Of a stretch of 64,000 bases of DNA, positions 1 through 8,523 are shown piece after piece; the stretch's first letter is position 1, and the number at the start of each line of letters is the position of its first letter. A program made the translations under genes and the position numbers. The DNA is taken from assembly GCA_965222315.1 (NCBI GenBank), contig OZ244951.1, forward strand, positions 3,968,001-4,032,000. Direction: 5' to 3'. The notes under the pieces are model-generated. The model searched no databases and had not been told where the DNA came from. It worked only from the letters and a program-made list of their open reading frames with translations. The DNA comes from JACKII01 sp965222315 (GTDB lineage Bacteria; Pseudomonadota; Alphaproteobacteria; Bin95).

Positions 1-601
1 AGTCGTTTTCGTGCGCCATGCGGCGGGCGAGCGGGCTGGCGAACAGGCGGCCGCTGCCGTCATTGCCGGCCGTACCGGCGGCAGCGCGCTCCACATCGGC
101 CTTAACGATCTTGCCGCTCGGGCCCGTGGCGCTGACGGCCCCAAGATCGACGCCTTCCTGCCCGGCGATCCGGCGGGCGAGCGGTGTTGCCTTCACATCA
201 CCCCCAGCGCCATTGCCGGCGGCGGATTTCTTATCCGGTTCGGGTTCGGACTCCTTCTCCGCCCCGGCTGATTCACCCTTGCCTTTCGCCACGGACGGGT
301 CCGGCGCCCGGGATTCGGGAGAGGCGGCAGCCGACATCCGGATGTCTTCTTCGCTTTCCCCATCGGCCAGCATGACGGCAATAGGCGCGTTCACGGCGAC
401 GCCCTCTGCCCCCTCCTCCACCAGAATTTTTCCGATGATGCCTTCATCGATGGACTCGAACTCCATCGTGGCCTTGTCCGTTTCGATTTCGGCGAGAATA
501 TCGCCCGGCTTGACCGTATCGCCTTCCTGCACCATCCACTTGACCAGATTGCCTTCGGTCATGGTGGGCGAAAGCGCCGGCATCAGGATTTGCGTCGGCA
601 T
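1..601 (-). CDS. pdhC: Pyruvate dehydrogenase E2 (dihydrolipoamide acetyltransferase), 3' end cut by window edge
   Basis: E2 core of the pyruvate dehydrogenase complex, which carries acetyl groups on a lipoyl arm to CoA. About 200 residues from the ATG are in the window. Residues 1-80 form a lipoyl domain with the lipoylated lysine at about residue 43 in ETDKATMEFE. A Pro/Ala/acidic linker follows, then a peripheral-subunit (E3)-binding domain (ATPLARRIAGQEGVDLGAV). Unusually, after about 20 residues a second motif of the same type begins (FASPLARRMA) at the edge. The catalytic acetyltransferase domain lies outside the window. It is third in the pdhA-pdhB-pdhC operon, 42 bases after pdhB. Confidence 0.93.
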   Translation of the reverse strand, partial: MPTQILMPALSPTMTEGNLVKWMVQEGDTVKPGDILAEIETDKATMEFESIDEGIIGKILVEEGAEGVAVNAPIAVMLADGESEEDIRMSAAASPESRAPDPSVAKGKGESAGAEKESEPEPDKKSAAGNGAGGDVKATPLARRIAGQEGVDLGAVSATGPSGKIVKADVERAAAGTAGNDGSGRLFASPLARRMAHEND

Positions 602-643
602 GTCGGGTTCCCTTCCGGCGCACCGGAACTCGTCTGCTGCAGG

Positions 644-2152
644 TTAGTCAGCGTAGGTGACCTTGCGCACCGCCTTCACGATGCGCTCGGCGCTGGGCAG
701 GGCCAGCTTTTCCAGATTGGCGGCATACGGCATGGGCACGTCCTCGCCCGTCACCCGAAGTACCGGCGCATCAAGGTAGTCGAAGGCGTGCTCCATCATC
801 AGCGCCGCCATTTCCGACCCGATGCCGGCATAGGGCCAGCCTTCCTCCACCGACACCAGACGGTTGGTCTTGCGGACCGACGCCACGATGGTTGCCACGT
901 CCAACGGCCGGATGGTGCGCAGGTCGATAACCTCCGCCTCGATGCCCTGCTCCGCCAGTTCGTCGGCCGCGGCCAGCGCCTCCCGGCACATGAGCGAAAA
1001 GGCGGTGATGGTGACGTCGGACCCTTCGCGCAGGATGCGGGCCTTGCCGATCGGCACGGTCCAATCGGCATCCGTCGGCACTTCGAACGACTGGCCGTAG
1101 AGGATTTCGTTCTCCAGGAACACGACCGGGTTCGGATTGCGGATCGCGGATTTCAGCAGGCCCTTCGCGTCCGCCGCGCTGTAGGGCGAAATCACGATCA
1201 GGCCCGGAATGTGGCCGTACCAGCTGGCGTAGCACTGGGAGTGCTGGGCGGCGACCCGCGCCGCCGCTCCGTTCGGCCCGCGGAAGACGATGGGGCTGCC
1301 CATCTTGCCGCCAGCCATGTAGAGCGTCTTGGCGGCGGAGTTGATGATCTGGTCCATCGCCTGCATGGCGAAGTTGAAGGTCATGAACTCGACAATCGGG
1401 CGCAGGCCGCCCATGGCCGCTCCGACGCCGAGACCGGCGAAGCCGTGCTCCGTAATCGGCGTATCCTTGATGCGATGGCTGCCGAATTCGGCCAACAGGC
1501 CCTGGGTGATCTTGTAGGCGCCTTCGTACTCCGCGACTTCCTCGCCCATGACGAAGACGCGCTCGTCGCTGCGCAATTCTTCGGCCATAGCATCGCGCAA
1601 GGCTTCGCGCACAGTCTGGGTCTGGGTTTCGCCATAGGCGGGTTCCGCCGCGATATCGGCGCCCTGCAGCCCCTCGACCACGTCCGGCTCGATGGTTTTT
1701 TTCGGGCCGGCGGGCGCAGGCTCGCCGCCACCCTTGCCGCCGTAGCTTTTCTCGCCATCCTTGCCGCCGTCCGGTTTGGCCTTCTTGCCGCCGCCGGAAC
1801 CGCTGGCCTTGCCGTTGGCCTTTTTGGCGCTATCACCTTTGGCGCTATCACCATCATCGCTATCGCCGGCGGCCTTGCCATTCCCGGCCTTGCGCTCAGG
1901 GACGTTTTCGCCGTCTTCCACCAGCACGGCGATGGGTGCGTTGACGGCGATGCCTTCAGCGCCTTCGTCAACCAGAATGCGGCCGACCTTGCCCTCGTCA
2001 ACCGCCTCGAATTCCATGGTGGCCTTGTCGGTTTCGATCTCGGCGAGAATGTCACCGGCCTTAACCTCGTCGCCTTCCTTCACCAGCCATTTGGCCAGCT
2101 TTCCTTCCGTCATCGTCGGCGAAAGCGCCGGCATCAGAATATCGATTGCCAT
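644..2152 (-). CDS. pdhB: Pyruvate dehydrogenase E1 beta subunit with N-terminal lipoyl domain
   Basis: Beta half of the ThDP-dependent E1, which decarboxylates pyruvate and reductively acetylates lipoate. At 502 residues it is longer than the usual roughly 330 because residues 1-80 are a lipoyl domain (lysine about 43 in TDKATMEFE) almost identical at its start to that of the adjacent E2. A low-complexity Gly/Lys/Asp/Ala linker runs from about 85 to 165. The transketolase-like pyrimidine-binding domain (from about 175, VREALRDAMAEEL) and the C-terminal domain follow. The lipoyl-E1beta fusion is typical of alphaproteobacteria. The ATG has AGGAG ten bases upstream. pdhA lies 27 bases before it. 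Confidence 0.96.
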   Translation of the reverse strand: MAIDILMPALSPTMTEGKLAKWLVKEGDEVKAGDILAEIETDKATMEFEAVDEGKVGRILVDEGAEGIAVNAPIAVLVEDGENVPERKAGNGKAAGDSDDGDSAKGDSAKKANGKASGSGGGKKAKPDGGKDGEKSYGGKGGGEPAPAGPKKTIEPDVVEGLQGADIAAEPAYGETQTQTVREALRDAMAEELRSDERVFVMGEEVAEYEGAYKITQGLLAEFGSHRIKDTPITEHGFAGLGVGAAMGGLRPIVEFMTFNFAMQAMDQIINSAAKTLYMAGGKMGSPIVFRGPNGAAARVAAQHSQCYASWYGHIPGLIVISPYSAADAKGLLKSAIRNPNPVVFLENEILYGQSFEVPTDADWTVPIGKARILREGSDVTITAFSLMCREALAAADELAEQGIEAEVIDLRTIRPLDVATIVASVRKTNRLVSVEEGWPYAGIGSEMAALMMEHAFDYLDAPVLRVTGEDVPMPYAANLEKLALPSAERIVKAVRKVTYAD

Positions 2153-2179
2153 CGTACGGTGTCTCCTGATGCGCGGGCC

Positions 2180-3184
2180 TTAGGCCTCGGCCAGAATATC
2201 GGTATAGAGTTCTTTCGGGTCTGGCTCCGGCGACTGCTGCGCAAACTCAGCGGCCTCCGCAACGATCTCCCGGATTTCTTTATCGATGGCCTTGAAGCTT
2301 TCTTCTTTAAGAAGCTTCGCCTCCAGTGCGCGGGCGCGCAGCGATTCGATCGGATCGCGCTCCTCCCGCATCTTGGAGACTTCATCGCGCGACCGGTATT
2401 TCGCCGGATCGGACATCGAATGCCCGCGGTAGCGGTAAGTCTGCATTTCGAGGATCACCGGCCCTTTTTCCCGCGCATAGTCGGCGGCTTCCTGGGCCTC
2501 CCGCATAACGGCGACGACGTCCATGCCGTCCACTTCGTTGCCGGGGATGCCAAAACCCTGGCCCCGCTTGTAGAGGCCTTCACCGGCCGCCGCGCGCGTT
2601 ACCGATGTTCCCATACCGTACTTGTTGTTCTCGATCACGAAAACGATGGGCAATTCCCACAGCGCCGCCAGGTTGAACGATTCGTAAACCTGCCCCTGGT
2701 TCGCCGCGCCATCGCCGAAATAGGTGAAGGAGACGCCGCCATCGCCGCGGTACTTGTGCGCGAACGCCAGCCCGTTCCCGAGAGATACCTGCGCCCCGAC
2801 AATGCCATGGCCGCCGTAGAAGCCCTTATCCTTGCTGAACATGTGCATGGAGCCGCCCTTCCCCTTGGAATAGCCGCCCTCGCGCCCCGTCAGTTCCGCC
2901 ATCACGCCCTTGGGGTCCATGCCGGTCGCCAGCATGTGGCCATGGTCGCGGTAACCAGTGATGACGCTATCGCCATCCTTGGCGGCCGCCTGCATCCCGA
3001 CGACGACCGCTTCCTGGCCGATATAGAGGTGGCAGAAGCCGCCGATCAGGCCCATGCCATACATCTGTCCGGCCCGCTCCTCAAAGCGGCGGATCATCAG
3101 CATGTCTCGATAAAAAGCTTTAACGGCGTCAGCAGAGGGCAGTTCGTTCGAACCCGCTACGGGTGCTTCGGCGGTGTCGGGCAA
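2180..3184 (-). CDS. pdhA: Pyruvate dehydrogenase E1 alpha subunit
   Basis: Alpha half of E1, binding ThDP and Mg2+. The ThDP motif is visible as GDGAANQGQVYESFNLAALW followed by ENN about 10 residues later. The phosphorylation-loop-type region YRGHSMSDPAKYR is also present. At 334 residues it has the normal length for alphaproteobacterial PdhA. The start is a TTG with AGGAG seven bases upstream; the next in-frame ATGs fall inside the conserved domain, so the rare start is preferred. First gene of the pdhA-pdhB-pdhC operon and 91 bases downstream of the ftsB-like gene on the same strand. Confidence 0.95.
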   Translation of the reverse strand: MPDTAEAPVAGSNELPSADAVKAFYRDMLMIRRFEERAGQMYGMGLIGGFCHLYIGQEAVVVGMQAAAKDGDSVITGYRDHGHMLATGMDPKGVMAELTGREGGYSKGKGGSMHMFSKDKGFYGGHGIVGAQVSLGNGLAFAHKYRGDGGVSFTYFGDGAANQGQVYESFNLAALWELPIVFVIENNKYGMGTSVTRAAAGEGLYKRGQGFGIPGNEVDGMDVVAVMREAQEAADYAREKGPVILEMQTYRYRGHSMSDPAKYRSRDEVSKMREERDPIESLRARALEAKLLKEESFKAIDKEIREIVAEAAEFAQQSPEPDPKELYTDILAEA

Positions 3185-3275
3185 TGTATCTCTCCTAAAG
3201 GAAGATCGGCCGGATTTTCAGCATAGCAAGCTATGGCTGTCCAGCAAATCACTGTCGCTCGTGCCAAAATATGAT

Positions 3276-3671
3276 TTAGTCGACGCCACGTTCCGCGCCA
3301 GTGCCGGACGGCGGGTTTTCCGCACTGTAGAGCCCGCTGGCCGTTGGCGGCATGCGCACGACGACCTCATCAGGATGGGCGAGGTTCAACACGCGGCGGG
3401 CTTCTTCCTCCAGCAGGTCGCGCCCGATTGCGTCCCCCTTCAACAGGGAGACGCGATGCTCCAGCGCCAGCCGCTCGTCCTGCAGCAGGGCGAGTTCGAC
3501 GTTCGCCTGGCGCAGGGTTTCGCGGTTTTTCTGCAAATTGAGATAGCCGCGTTCGGAATAGATGCCGTTCAGCACCAGATAACCGAATATGACGCAGAGG
3601 CCGAGCGGCAAGGCGGCGCGGCGTATAACGCGCACCGGATAGACGAGGTAAGAGAACAGGTCCGTCACCAT
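3276..3671 (-). CDS. FtsB/DivIC-type septum formation initiator
   Basis: Small bitopic protein of 131 residues with an arginine/valine-rich N-terminus, one transmembrane segment (about 19-37, AALPLGLCVIFGYLVLNGIY) and a coiled-coil stretch (about 40-80, with LQKNRETLRQANVELALLQDERLALEHRV), then an acidic tail. This is the layout of the septum formation initiator family (FtsB/DivIC), which bridges the FtsL/FtsQ subcomplex at the division site. Its position between enolase and pdhA is the usual alphaproteobacterial location. Sequence identity within the family is low, so the assignment rests on architecture and synteny. Confidence 0.8.
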   Translation of the reverse strand: MVTDLFSYLVYPVRVIRRAALPLGLCVIFGYLVLNGIYSERGYLNLQKNRETLRQANVELALLQDERLALEHRVSLLKGDAIGRDLLEEEARRVLNLAHPDEVVVRMPPTASGLYSAENPPSGTGAERGVD

Positions 3672-3738
3672 GTCTCACCCTTGCCATGTTCGGACATGGG
3701 GCGTCAAGCCGCCTGGAAAAATGGTGATTCTTCCGCCT

Positions 3739-5010
3739 TTAGCGCAGGAATCCGCGGCCTTCGTAGCGGGCAGCGTCGTGCAGCTGCTCCTCGATTCGCA
3801 GAAGCTGGTTGTACTTGGCGAGCCGGTCGGAGCGGGCAAGCGAGCCGGTCTTGATCTGGCCGCAGTTCGTGGCGACCGCCAGGTCGGCAATCGTCGTGTC
3901 CTCTGTCTCGCCGGAGCGGTGGGACATGACAGCGGTATAGCCAGCCCGGTGCGCCATCTGCACGGCCTCCAGCGTTTCCGTCAGGGTGCCGATCTGGTTG
4001 ACCTTCACCAGGATGGAGTTGGCGACACCCTTCTGGATGCCGTCTTTCAGGCGGGCGGGGTTGGTTACGAACAGGTCGTCGCCCACCAGCTGACACTTGC
4101 CGCCGATCTTGTCGGTTAGGATCTTCCAGCCGTCCCAGTCATCCTCGGCCATGCCGTCTTCAATGGAGACGATGGGGTAGTCCGTAACCAGCGCGGCCAG
4201 ATAATCGGCCATGCCGGCGCTATCCAGCACCTTGCCCTCGCCCTTCAGATTGTACTGGCCGTCCTTGAAGAACTCGGTCGAAGCCGCATCCAGCGCCAGC
4301 ACCACATCCTCGCCCGGCTTGTACCCGGCGCTTTCGATGGCTTTCAGGATGAAGTCCAGCGCGTCGCGCGTGCCGGAGAGGTTCGGGGCGAAACCGCCCT
4401 CGTCGCCCACATTGGTGTTATGGCCGGCGGCACTGAGCGCTTTCTTTAGCGACTGGAACACCTCCGCCCCGCAGCGCAGCCCTTCCGAGAAGCTGGAAGC
4501 GCCCACGGGCATGATCATGAATTCCTGGATGTCGATGGGATTGTCCGCATGCTCGCCGCCATTGATGATGTTCATCATCGGCGTCGGCAGGGTGTTGGCG
4601 AACACGCCACCGACATAGCGGTAGAGCGGCAGGGTCAGCGATACCGCCGAGGCACGCGCGACGGCCAGGCTGACACCCAGAATGGCGTTCGCGCCCAGGC
4701 GGCTCTTGTTCGGGGTGCCGTCCAGTTCGATCATGGCCCGGTCGATATAGACCTGCTCCTCCGCATCCAGGCCGGAGAGTGCGTCGAAGAGTTCGCCGTT
4801 GACGGCATTGACGGCATCCAGCACGCCCTTGCCCCCATAGCGTTCGTCGCCGTCGCGCTTCTCCACCGCCTCATAAGCGCCGGTGGACGCGCCGGAGGGC
4901 ACCGCGGCGCGGCCCTGGGAGCCATCTTCCAGTTCGACTTCGACCTCTACGGTCGGGTTGCCGCGGGAATCCAGGATTTCGCGCGCGTGAATGTCGACAA
5001 TAGCGGTCAT
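3739..5010 (-). CDS. eno: Enolase (phosphopyruvate hydratase)
   Basis: Glycolytic enzyme converting 2-phosphoglycerate to phosphoenolpyruvate; Mg2+-dependent and cytoplasmic. The full-length 423-residue protein starts MTAIVDIHAREILDSRGNPT and carries SGASTGAYEA (substrate loop), the metal-ligand region SIEDGMAEDDWDGW, GDDLFVTN, the catalytic lysine region NSILVKVNQIGTLTE and the enolase signature SHRSGETEDTTIADLAV. It lies 16 bases downstream of kdsA, in an operon-like run pyrG-kdsA-eno. A short CCATGT/ACATGG hairpin at 3684-3699 follows the stop but lacks a U tract. Confidence 0.98.
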   Translation of the reverse strand: MTAIVDIHAREILDSRGNPTVEVEVELEDGSQGRAAVPSGASTGAYEAVEKRDGDERYGGKGVLDAVNAVNGELFDALSGLDAEEQVYIDRAMIELDGTPNKSRLGANAILGVSLAVARASAVSLTLPLYRYVGGVFANTLPTPMMNIINGGEHADNPIDIQEFMIMPVGASSFSEGLRCGAEVFQSLKKALSAAGHNTNVGDEGGFAPNLSGTRDALDFILKAIESAGYKPGEDVVLALDAASTEFFKDGQYNLKGEGKVLDSAGMADYLAALVTDYPIVSIEDGMAEDDWDGWKILTDKIGGKCQLVGDDLFVTNPARLKDGIQKGVANSILVKVNQIGTLTETLEAVQMAHRAGYTAVMSHRSGETEDTTIADLAVATNCGQIKTGSLARSDRLAKYNQLLRIEEQLHDAARYEGRGFLR

Positions 5011-5025
5011 CGGGAACGGCCCTCT

Positions 5026-5871
5026 TTAGATGGAAACGGGGTTCGCCTTGGCGATACGGTCCAGTTCTATGATCGGCTTCAGCATCGCTTCCAATGCGGC
5101 CAAGGGCACCATGTTGGGGCCGTCGCTGGGTGCAGTGTCCGGGTCCTGGTGCGTTTCCACGAACAGGCCAGCCACGCCGACCGCCGCCGCGGCGCGCGCT
5201 AGGACCGGCACAAACTCCCGCTGGCCGCCGGACGTACCGCCCTGCCCGCCGGGCTGCTGCACGCTGTGGGTGGCGTCGAACACCACCGGCGCGCCGGTCT
5301 TCGCCATGATCGGCAGACCGCGGAAGTCGGACACCAGCGTGTTGTAGCCGAAGCTGGCCCCGCGCTCAGTTAACAGCACGTTAGGGTTGCCCGCGCCGGT
5401 CACCTTGGCGACCACATTGGCCATGTCCCAGGGGGCGAGGAATTGGCCCTTCTTCACATTGACGACAGCACCCGTCTCCGCCGCGGCGATCAGCAGGTCG
5501 GTCTGGCGGCAGAGGAAGGCCGGGATCTGGAGAATATCCACCACCTCCGCCGCCGCCGCACATTGCTCGCGCTCATGCACGTCGGTCAGCACCGGGCAGC
5601 CGAACTTTTCCTTCACCTCGGCGAAGATCGGCATGGCCTCGGCGAGGCCGATGCCACGGGCCGAGCCGAGGCTGGTCCGGTTCGCCTTGTCGAAGCTGGA
5701 CTTGTAGACAAAGCCGATGCCGAGCCGAGCCGTGATCTGCGTCAGCGCCTCCGCCATCTCCAGCGCGTGGGCGCGGCTTTCCATGGCGCACGGCCCTGCG
5801 ATCAGGGCTAGGGGCGCGGACTGGCTGAACGTGACCCCGCCAGCGGAGACGGTGGAAGAGGGATTGGTCAT
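5026..5871 (-). CDS. kdsA: 3-deoxy-8-phosphooctulonate synthase (KDO-8-P synthase)
   Basis: Condenses phosphoenolpyruvate with arabinose-5-phosphate to make KDO-8-phosphate for the LPS inner core. Family hallmarks are LIAGPCAMESRAHALEMAE near the N-terminus, FVYKSSFDKANRTS, PVLTDVHE, DILQIPAFLCRQTDLL, VNVKKGQFLAPWDM and VFDATHSVQQPGG. Two ATGs are possible, at 5877 and 5871; AAGGA lies only 1-2 bases before the first but 7 before the second, so 5871 was chosen (281 residues). It sits between pyrG and eno on the same strand with gaps of under 20 bases. Confidence 0.97.
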   Translation of the reverse strand: MTNPSSTVSAGGVTFSQSAPLALIAGPCAMESRAHALEMAEALTQITARLGIGFVYKSSFDKANRTSLGSARGIGLAEAMPIFAEVKEKFGCPVLTDVHEREQCAAAAEVVDILQIPAFLCRQTDLLIAAAETGAVVNVKKGQFLAPWDMANVVAKVTGAGNPNVLLTERGASFGYNTLVSDFRGLPIMAKTGAPVVFDATHSVQQPGGQGGTSGGQREFVPVLARAAAAVGVAGLFVETHQDPDTAPSDGPNMVPLAALEAMLKPIIELDRIAKANPVSI

Positions 5872-5889
5872 TGCCATATCCTTTGGCGG

Positions 5890-7542
5890 TTAAACCAACC
5901 GCGACTGCTTCACCGCGGCGGCGACGAAGGCGGTGAACAGCGGGTGGGGGTTCATGGGGCGGCTTTTCAGTTCAGGATGGAACTGCACGCCGATGAACCA
6001 GGGATGGTCCGGCAATTCGACAATCTCCGGCAGTCTGCCGTCCGGAGAGACGCCGGAAAATTTCAGACCCGCGTTTTCCAGCCGCTCGCGGTAGCCGATA
6101 TTCACCTCGTAGCGGTGGCGGTGGCGTTCATCGATATGGCGCTCGCCGCCATACACTTCGGAGACCAGGCTGTCGCGCGCCAGTTCGGCGTCGTACGCGC
6201 CGAGGCGCATGGTGCCGCCCAGGTCGCCGTCGGCGGCACGCTGCTCCACATCATTGCCGGAGACCCATTCGGTCAGCAGGCCGACCACGGGATGCTCGCA
6301 CGGGCCGAACTCGGTCGAACCCGCGCCTTCCAGGCCGAGCAGACTGCGGGCAGACTCGACGACCGCCATCTGCATGCCGAAGCAAATGCCGAAGAAGGGC
6401 ACCTTCTGCTCGCGCGCGTAATTGATGGCGGCGATCTTGCCCTCGCTGCCGCGTTCGCCGAAGCCGCCCGGCACCAGAATGCCAGCAACGCCGGCCAGGG
6501 TCTCGGCAGCAGAGCCGTCCTCGACGGATTCAGACTCGATCCAGTCGAGCCGCACCTTAACCCGGTTGGCGATGCCCCCGTGGTTCAGCGCCTCAATCAG
6601 GGACTTATAAGCGTCCAGCAGGTTAGTGTACTTACCGACGACGGCGATGCGCACCTCGCCCTCCGGCGTGGTCACGCGCTCGACAATGTCTTCCCAGCGC
6701 TCCAGCACCGGCGGCGGCGCATCCAGCCCGAAATAGGCAAGCACCTCGTCGTCGAAGCCGGCCTCGTGATAGCTGATCGGCGTGCGGTAGATCGTGTCCA
6801 CGTCGAGCGCCGGGATCACCCGCGGCTCCTGGATATTGCAGAACAGCGCCATCTTGCGCTTGGCGTCCAGCGGGATTTCCCGGTCGCAGCGGGCGAGCAG
6901 GATGTCGGGCTGAATACCCAGATTCTGGAGTTCGCGGACCGAGTGCTGGCTGGGCTTGGTCTTCAACTCGCCCGCCGACGGGATGTAGGGCACCAGGGTC
7001 AGGTGGATGAACATGGTGCGCGCGATGCCCAGGTCCAGGCGCATCTGCCGGATGGCTTCCAGGAACGGCAGACCCTCGATATCGCCGACCGTGCCGCCGA
7101 TCTCCACCAGGACGAAATCCTCGCCATCCAGGTCGCGGGCCATGTATTCCTTGATCATGTCGGTGACATGCGGGATCACCTGCACCGTCGCGCCGAGATA
7201 CTCGCCCGCCCGTTCGCGCCGCAGCACTTCGGAATAGATCTGGCCGGTGGAAACGCTGTCGCTCCGCCGGGCCGAAATGCCGGTGTAACGCTCGTAATGG
7301 CCGAGGTCGAGGTCCGTCTCCGCCCCGTCGTCGGTCACGTAGACCTCGCCGTGCTGGTAGGGGCTCATGGTGCCGGGATCGACGTTCAGATAGGGGTCGA
7401 ACTTGCGGATTCGGACCTTGTACCCACGGGTTTGCAGCAGCGCTGCGAGCGCTGCCGACGCCAGCCCCTTGCCAAGCGAAGAGGCGACTCCGCCCGTGAT
7501 GAAAATGAAGCGAGGACCAGCCCTGTCTCGCTCGGCCGTCAT
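5890..7542 (-). CDS. pyrG: CTP synthase
   Basis: Glutamine-dependent amination of UTP to CTP. The N-terminal amidoligase domain (about 1-270) begins FIFITGGVASSLGKGLASAA, the P-loop-like dethiobiotin-synthetase fold, and contains DPYLNVDPGTMSPYQHGEVYV and EIGGTVGDIEGLPF. The C-terminal class I glutamine amidotransferase domain has the nucleophile cysteine in FFGICFGMQMAV and the His-Glu pair in QFHPE. The 550-residue length is normal. The ATG overlaps the secG stop by four bases (ATGA), so the two are probably translationally coupled; no separate strong Shine-Dalgarno is seen. Confidence 0.98.
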   Translation of the reverse strand: MTAERDRAGPRFIFITGGVASSLGKGLASAALAALLQTRGYKVRIRKFDPYLNVDPGTMSPYQHGEVYVTDDGAETDLDLGHYERYTGISARRSDSVSTGQIYSEVLRRERAGEYLGATVQVIPHVTDMIKEYMARDLDGEDFVLVEIGGTVGDIEGLPFLEAIRQMRLDLGIARTMFIHLTLVPYIPSAGELKTKPSQHSVRELQNLGIQPDILLARCDREIPLDAKRKMALFCNIQEPRVIPALDVDTIYRTPISYHEAGFDDEVLAYFGLDAPPPVLERWEDIVERVTTPEGEVRIAVVGKYTNLLDAYKSLIEALNHGGIANRVKVRLDWIESESVEDGSAAETLAGVAGILVPGGFGERGSEGKIAAINYAREQKVPFFGICFGMQMAVVESARSLLGLEGAGSTEFGPCEHPVVGLLTEWVSGNDVEQRAADGDLGGTMRLGAYDAELARDSLVSEVYGGERHIDERHRHRYEVNIGYRERLENAGLKFSGVSPDGRLPEIVELPDHPWFIGVQFHPELKSRPMNPHPLFTAFVAAAVKQSRLV

Positions 7543-7844
7543 TGCGAGGCTGGAACCTGCGGGCCGGCCGGAGCCGACGGCACCGGCGTATCCATGATGG
7601 AGCCGCCCTCGCGCGAACCGGTGGCCAGGATCGCCAGGATCAGGCTGGTCGCAAAAAAGCAGGCCGCCAGGACCGCCGTGGTGCGGGAGAGCAGGTTGGC
7701 GGTGCCGCGGCCAGACATGAAGCCGCCGCCGCTATTGCCGCCGCCGCCCATGCCGAGGCCGCCGCCCTCGCTCCGCTGGAGCAGGACAACCGCCACCAGG
7801 CCGATGGCGATCAACAGGTGAATGACGAGAACGATTTGAATCAT
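7539..7844 (-). CDS. secG: Preprotein translocase subunit SecG
   Basis: Accessory subunit of the SecYEG channel in the inner membrane. The 101-residue protein has two hydrophobic helices (about 2-22, IQIVLVIHLLIAIGLVAVVL, and about 52-74), the family segment LLQRSEGGGLGMGGG between them and GRGTANLLSRTTAVLAACFF. The tail is short and Pro/Ala-rich. First gene of the secG-pyrG-kdsA-eno run; triose-phosphate isomerase, often found upstream in relatives, is absent here and replaced by a repeat-rich gap. Confidence 0.94.
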   Translation of the reverse strand: MIQIVLVIHLLIAIGLVAVVLLQRSEGGGLGMGGGGNSGGGFMSGRGTANLLSRTTAVLAACFFATSLILAILATGSREGGSIMDTPVPSAPAGPQVPASQ

Positions 7845-8523
7845 AGGCTAACCACCGCCGCTATAGGCGCATACTGCGTCCGGACTGTTCTGGAGTTCGG
7901 CCGCGCTTCCGACCAATGCGGAATGTGTACTCTTACAGGATTCGAAACGCCATACGCAAATCGTAGCGGGGTTGGGGAGCGGGCGTCCCGGTGCTATGCG
8001 CGGATGGATGATTGGAGCGAGGCCGGCGGGCAAAAGCAGTCGCCCGAGTAATCCACCCGTTCTCTCTCCTCCCCAGCGAATTCTCCTCGCCCTCCTCCCG
8101 CTCCTCCCCAGCGGAAGCTGGGGTCCACGCCGGAGGCGGCTCGTTTGGAGCGTCTGGCGCTAAGGGAAAGCGTCTCCGGAATGGGCCCCAAATCAAGTTT
8201 GGGGAAATGAGGAGAGGGTTTGGGGAATGAGAAACGGCTGTGGGTTATGGGAGAGAACGGAGGTGGCGTGGGGGCATGTCCGGTCAATAACACCTCCACC
8301 GTCATTGCGAGGAGCCCGGCAGGCAAGCCGGGCGACGCGGCAATCCACTTGCGCGGGGACAAAGCACAGGCGCCGATGGATTGCTTCGCCCGCTCCGCGG
8401 GCTCGCAATGACGGCGGGGGTGGGGCGTGGTGGGGGTGGAGAGGTGGCGGCGTCGCGCTATGGGCCTCGCTGGCTTGACACGCCTAAGGTTCTCCGCCGC
8501 AATGCGGGGAAAAGGATACGCTC
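7845..8523. other. Non-coding, palindrome-rich gap of about 680 bases
   Basis: No credible gene was found between secG (reading left) and the flavoprotein gene (reading right). The stretch must hold the promoters of both. It contains a CCCCAGC-GGAA-GCTGGGG hairpin at 8106-8123, a nearby GGGCCCCAAATC / GTTTGGGG pair around 8182-8206, and the long inverted repeat at 8301-8412. Open frames here are short, overlap on both strands and look like repeat readthrough. Confidence 0.7.
8301..8412. repeat. Dispersed inverted repeat beginning GTCATTGCGAG
   Basis: Arms GTCATTGCGAG (8301-8311) and CTCGCAATGAC (8402-8412) are perfectly complementary. Inner segments also match: GGCAATCCA near 8339-8347 against TGGATTGC at 8377-8384. 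Internal GC hairpins (AGCCCGGC/GCCGGGC) sit in the left half. Elements starting with this sequence are familiar as dispersed palindromic repeats in alphaproteobacterial and other genomes; it has no coding capacity. Confidence 0.75.

Noticed and set aside
590..3226. Very long open frame on the plus strand across the pdhA and pdhB genes
   Set aside because: It is antisense to two clear enzymes, has repetitive low-complexity content typical of reading GC-rich genes backwards, and no ribosome site or family match.
5944..7821. Long plus-strand frame across pyrG and secG
   Set aside because: Opposite strand of CTP synthase; composition mirrors the real gene and no protein family is apparent.
7900..7960. 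tRNA-like TTCGAA segment in the gap beside secG
   Set aside because: The T-arm stem does not pair, no anticodon arm or acceptor stem can be folded, and no CCA end is present.
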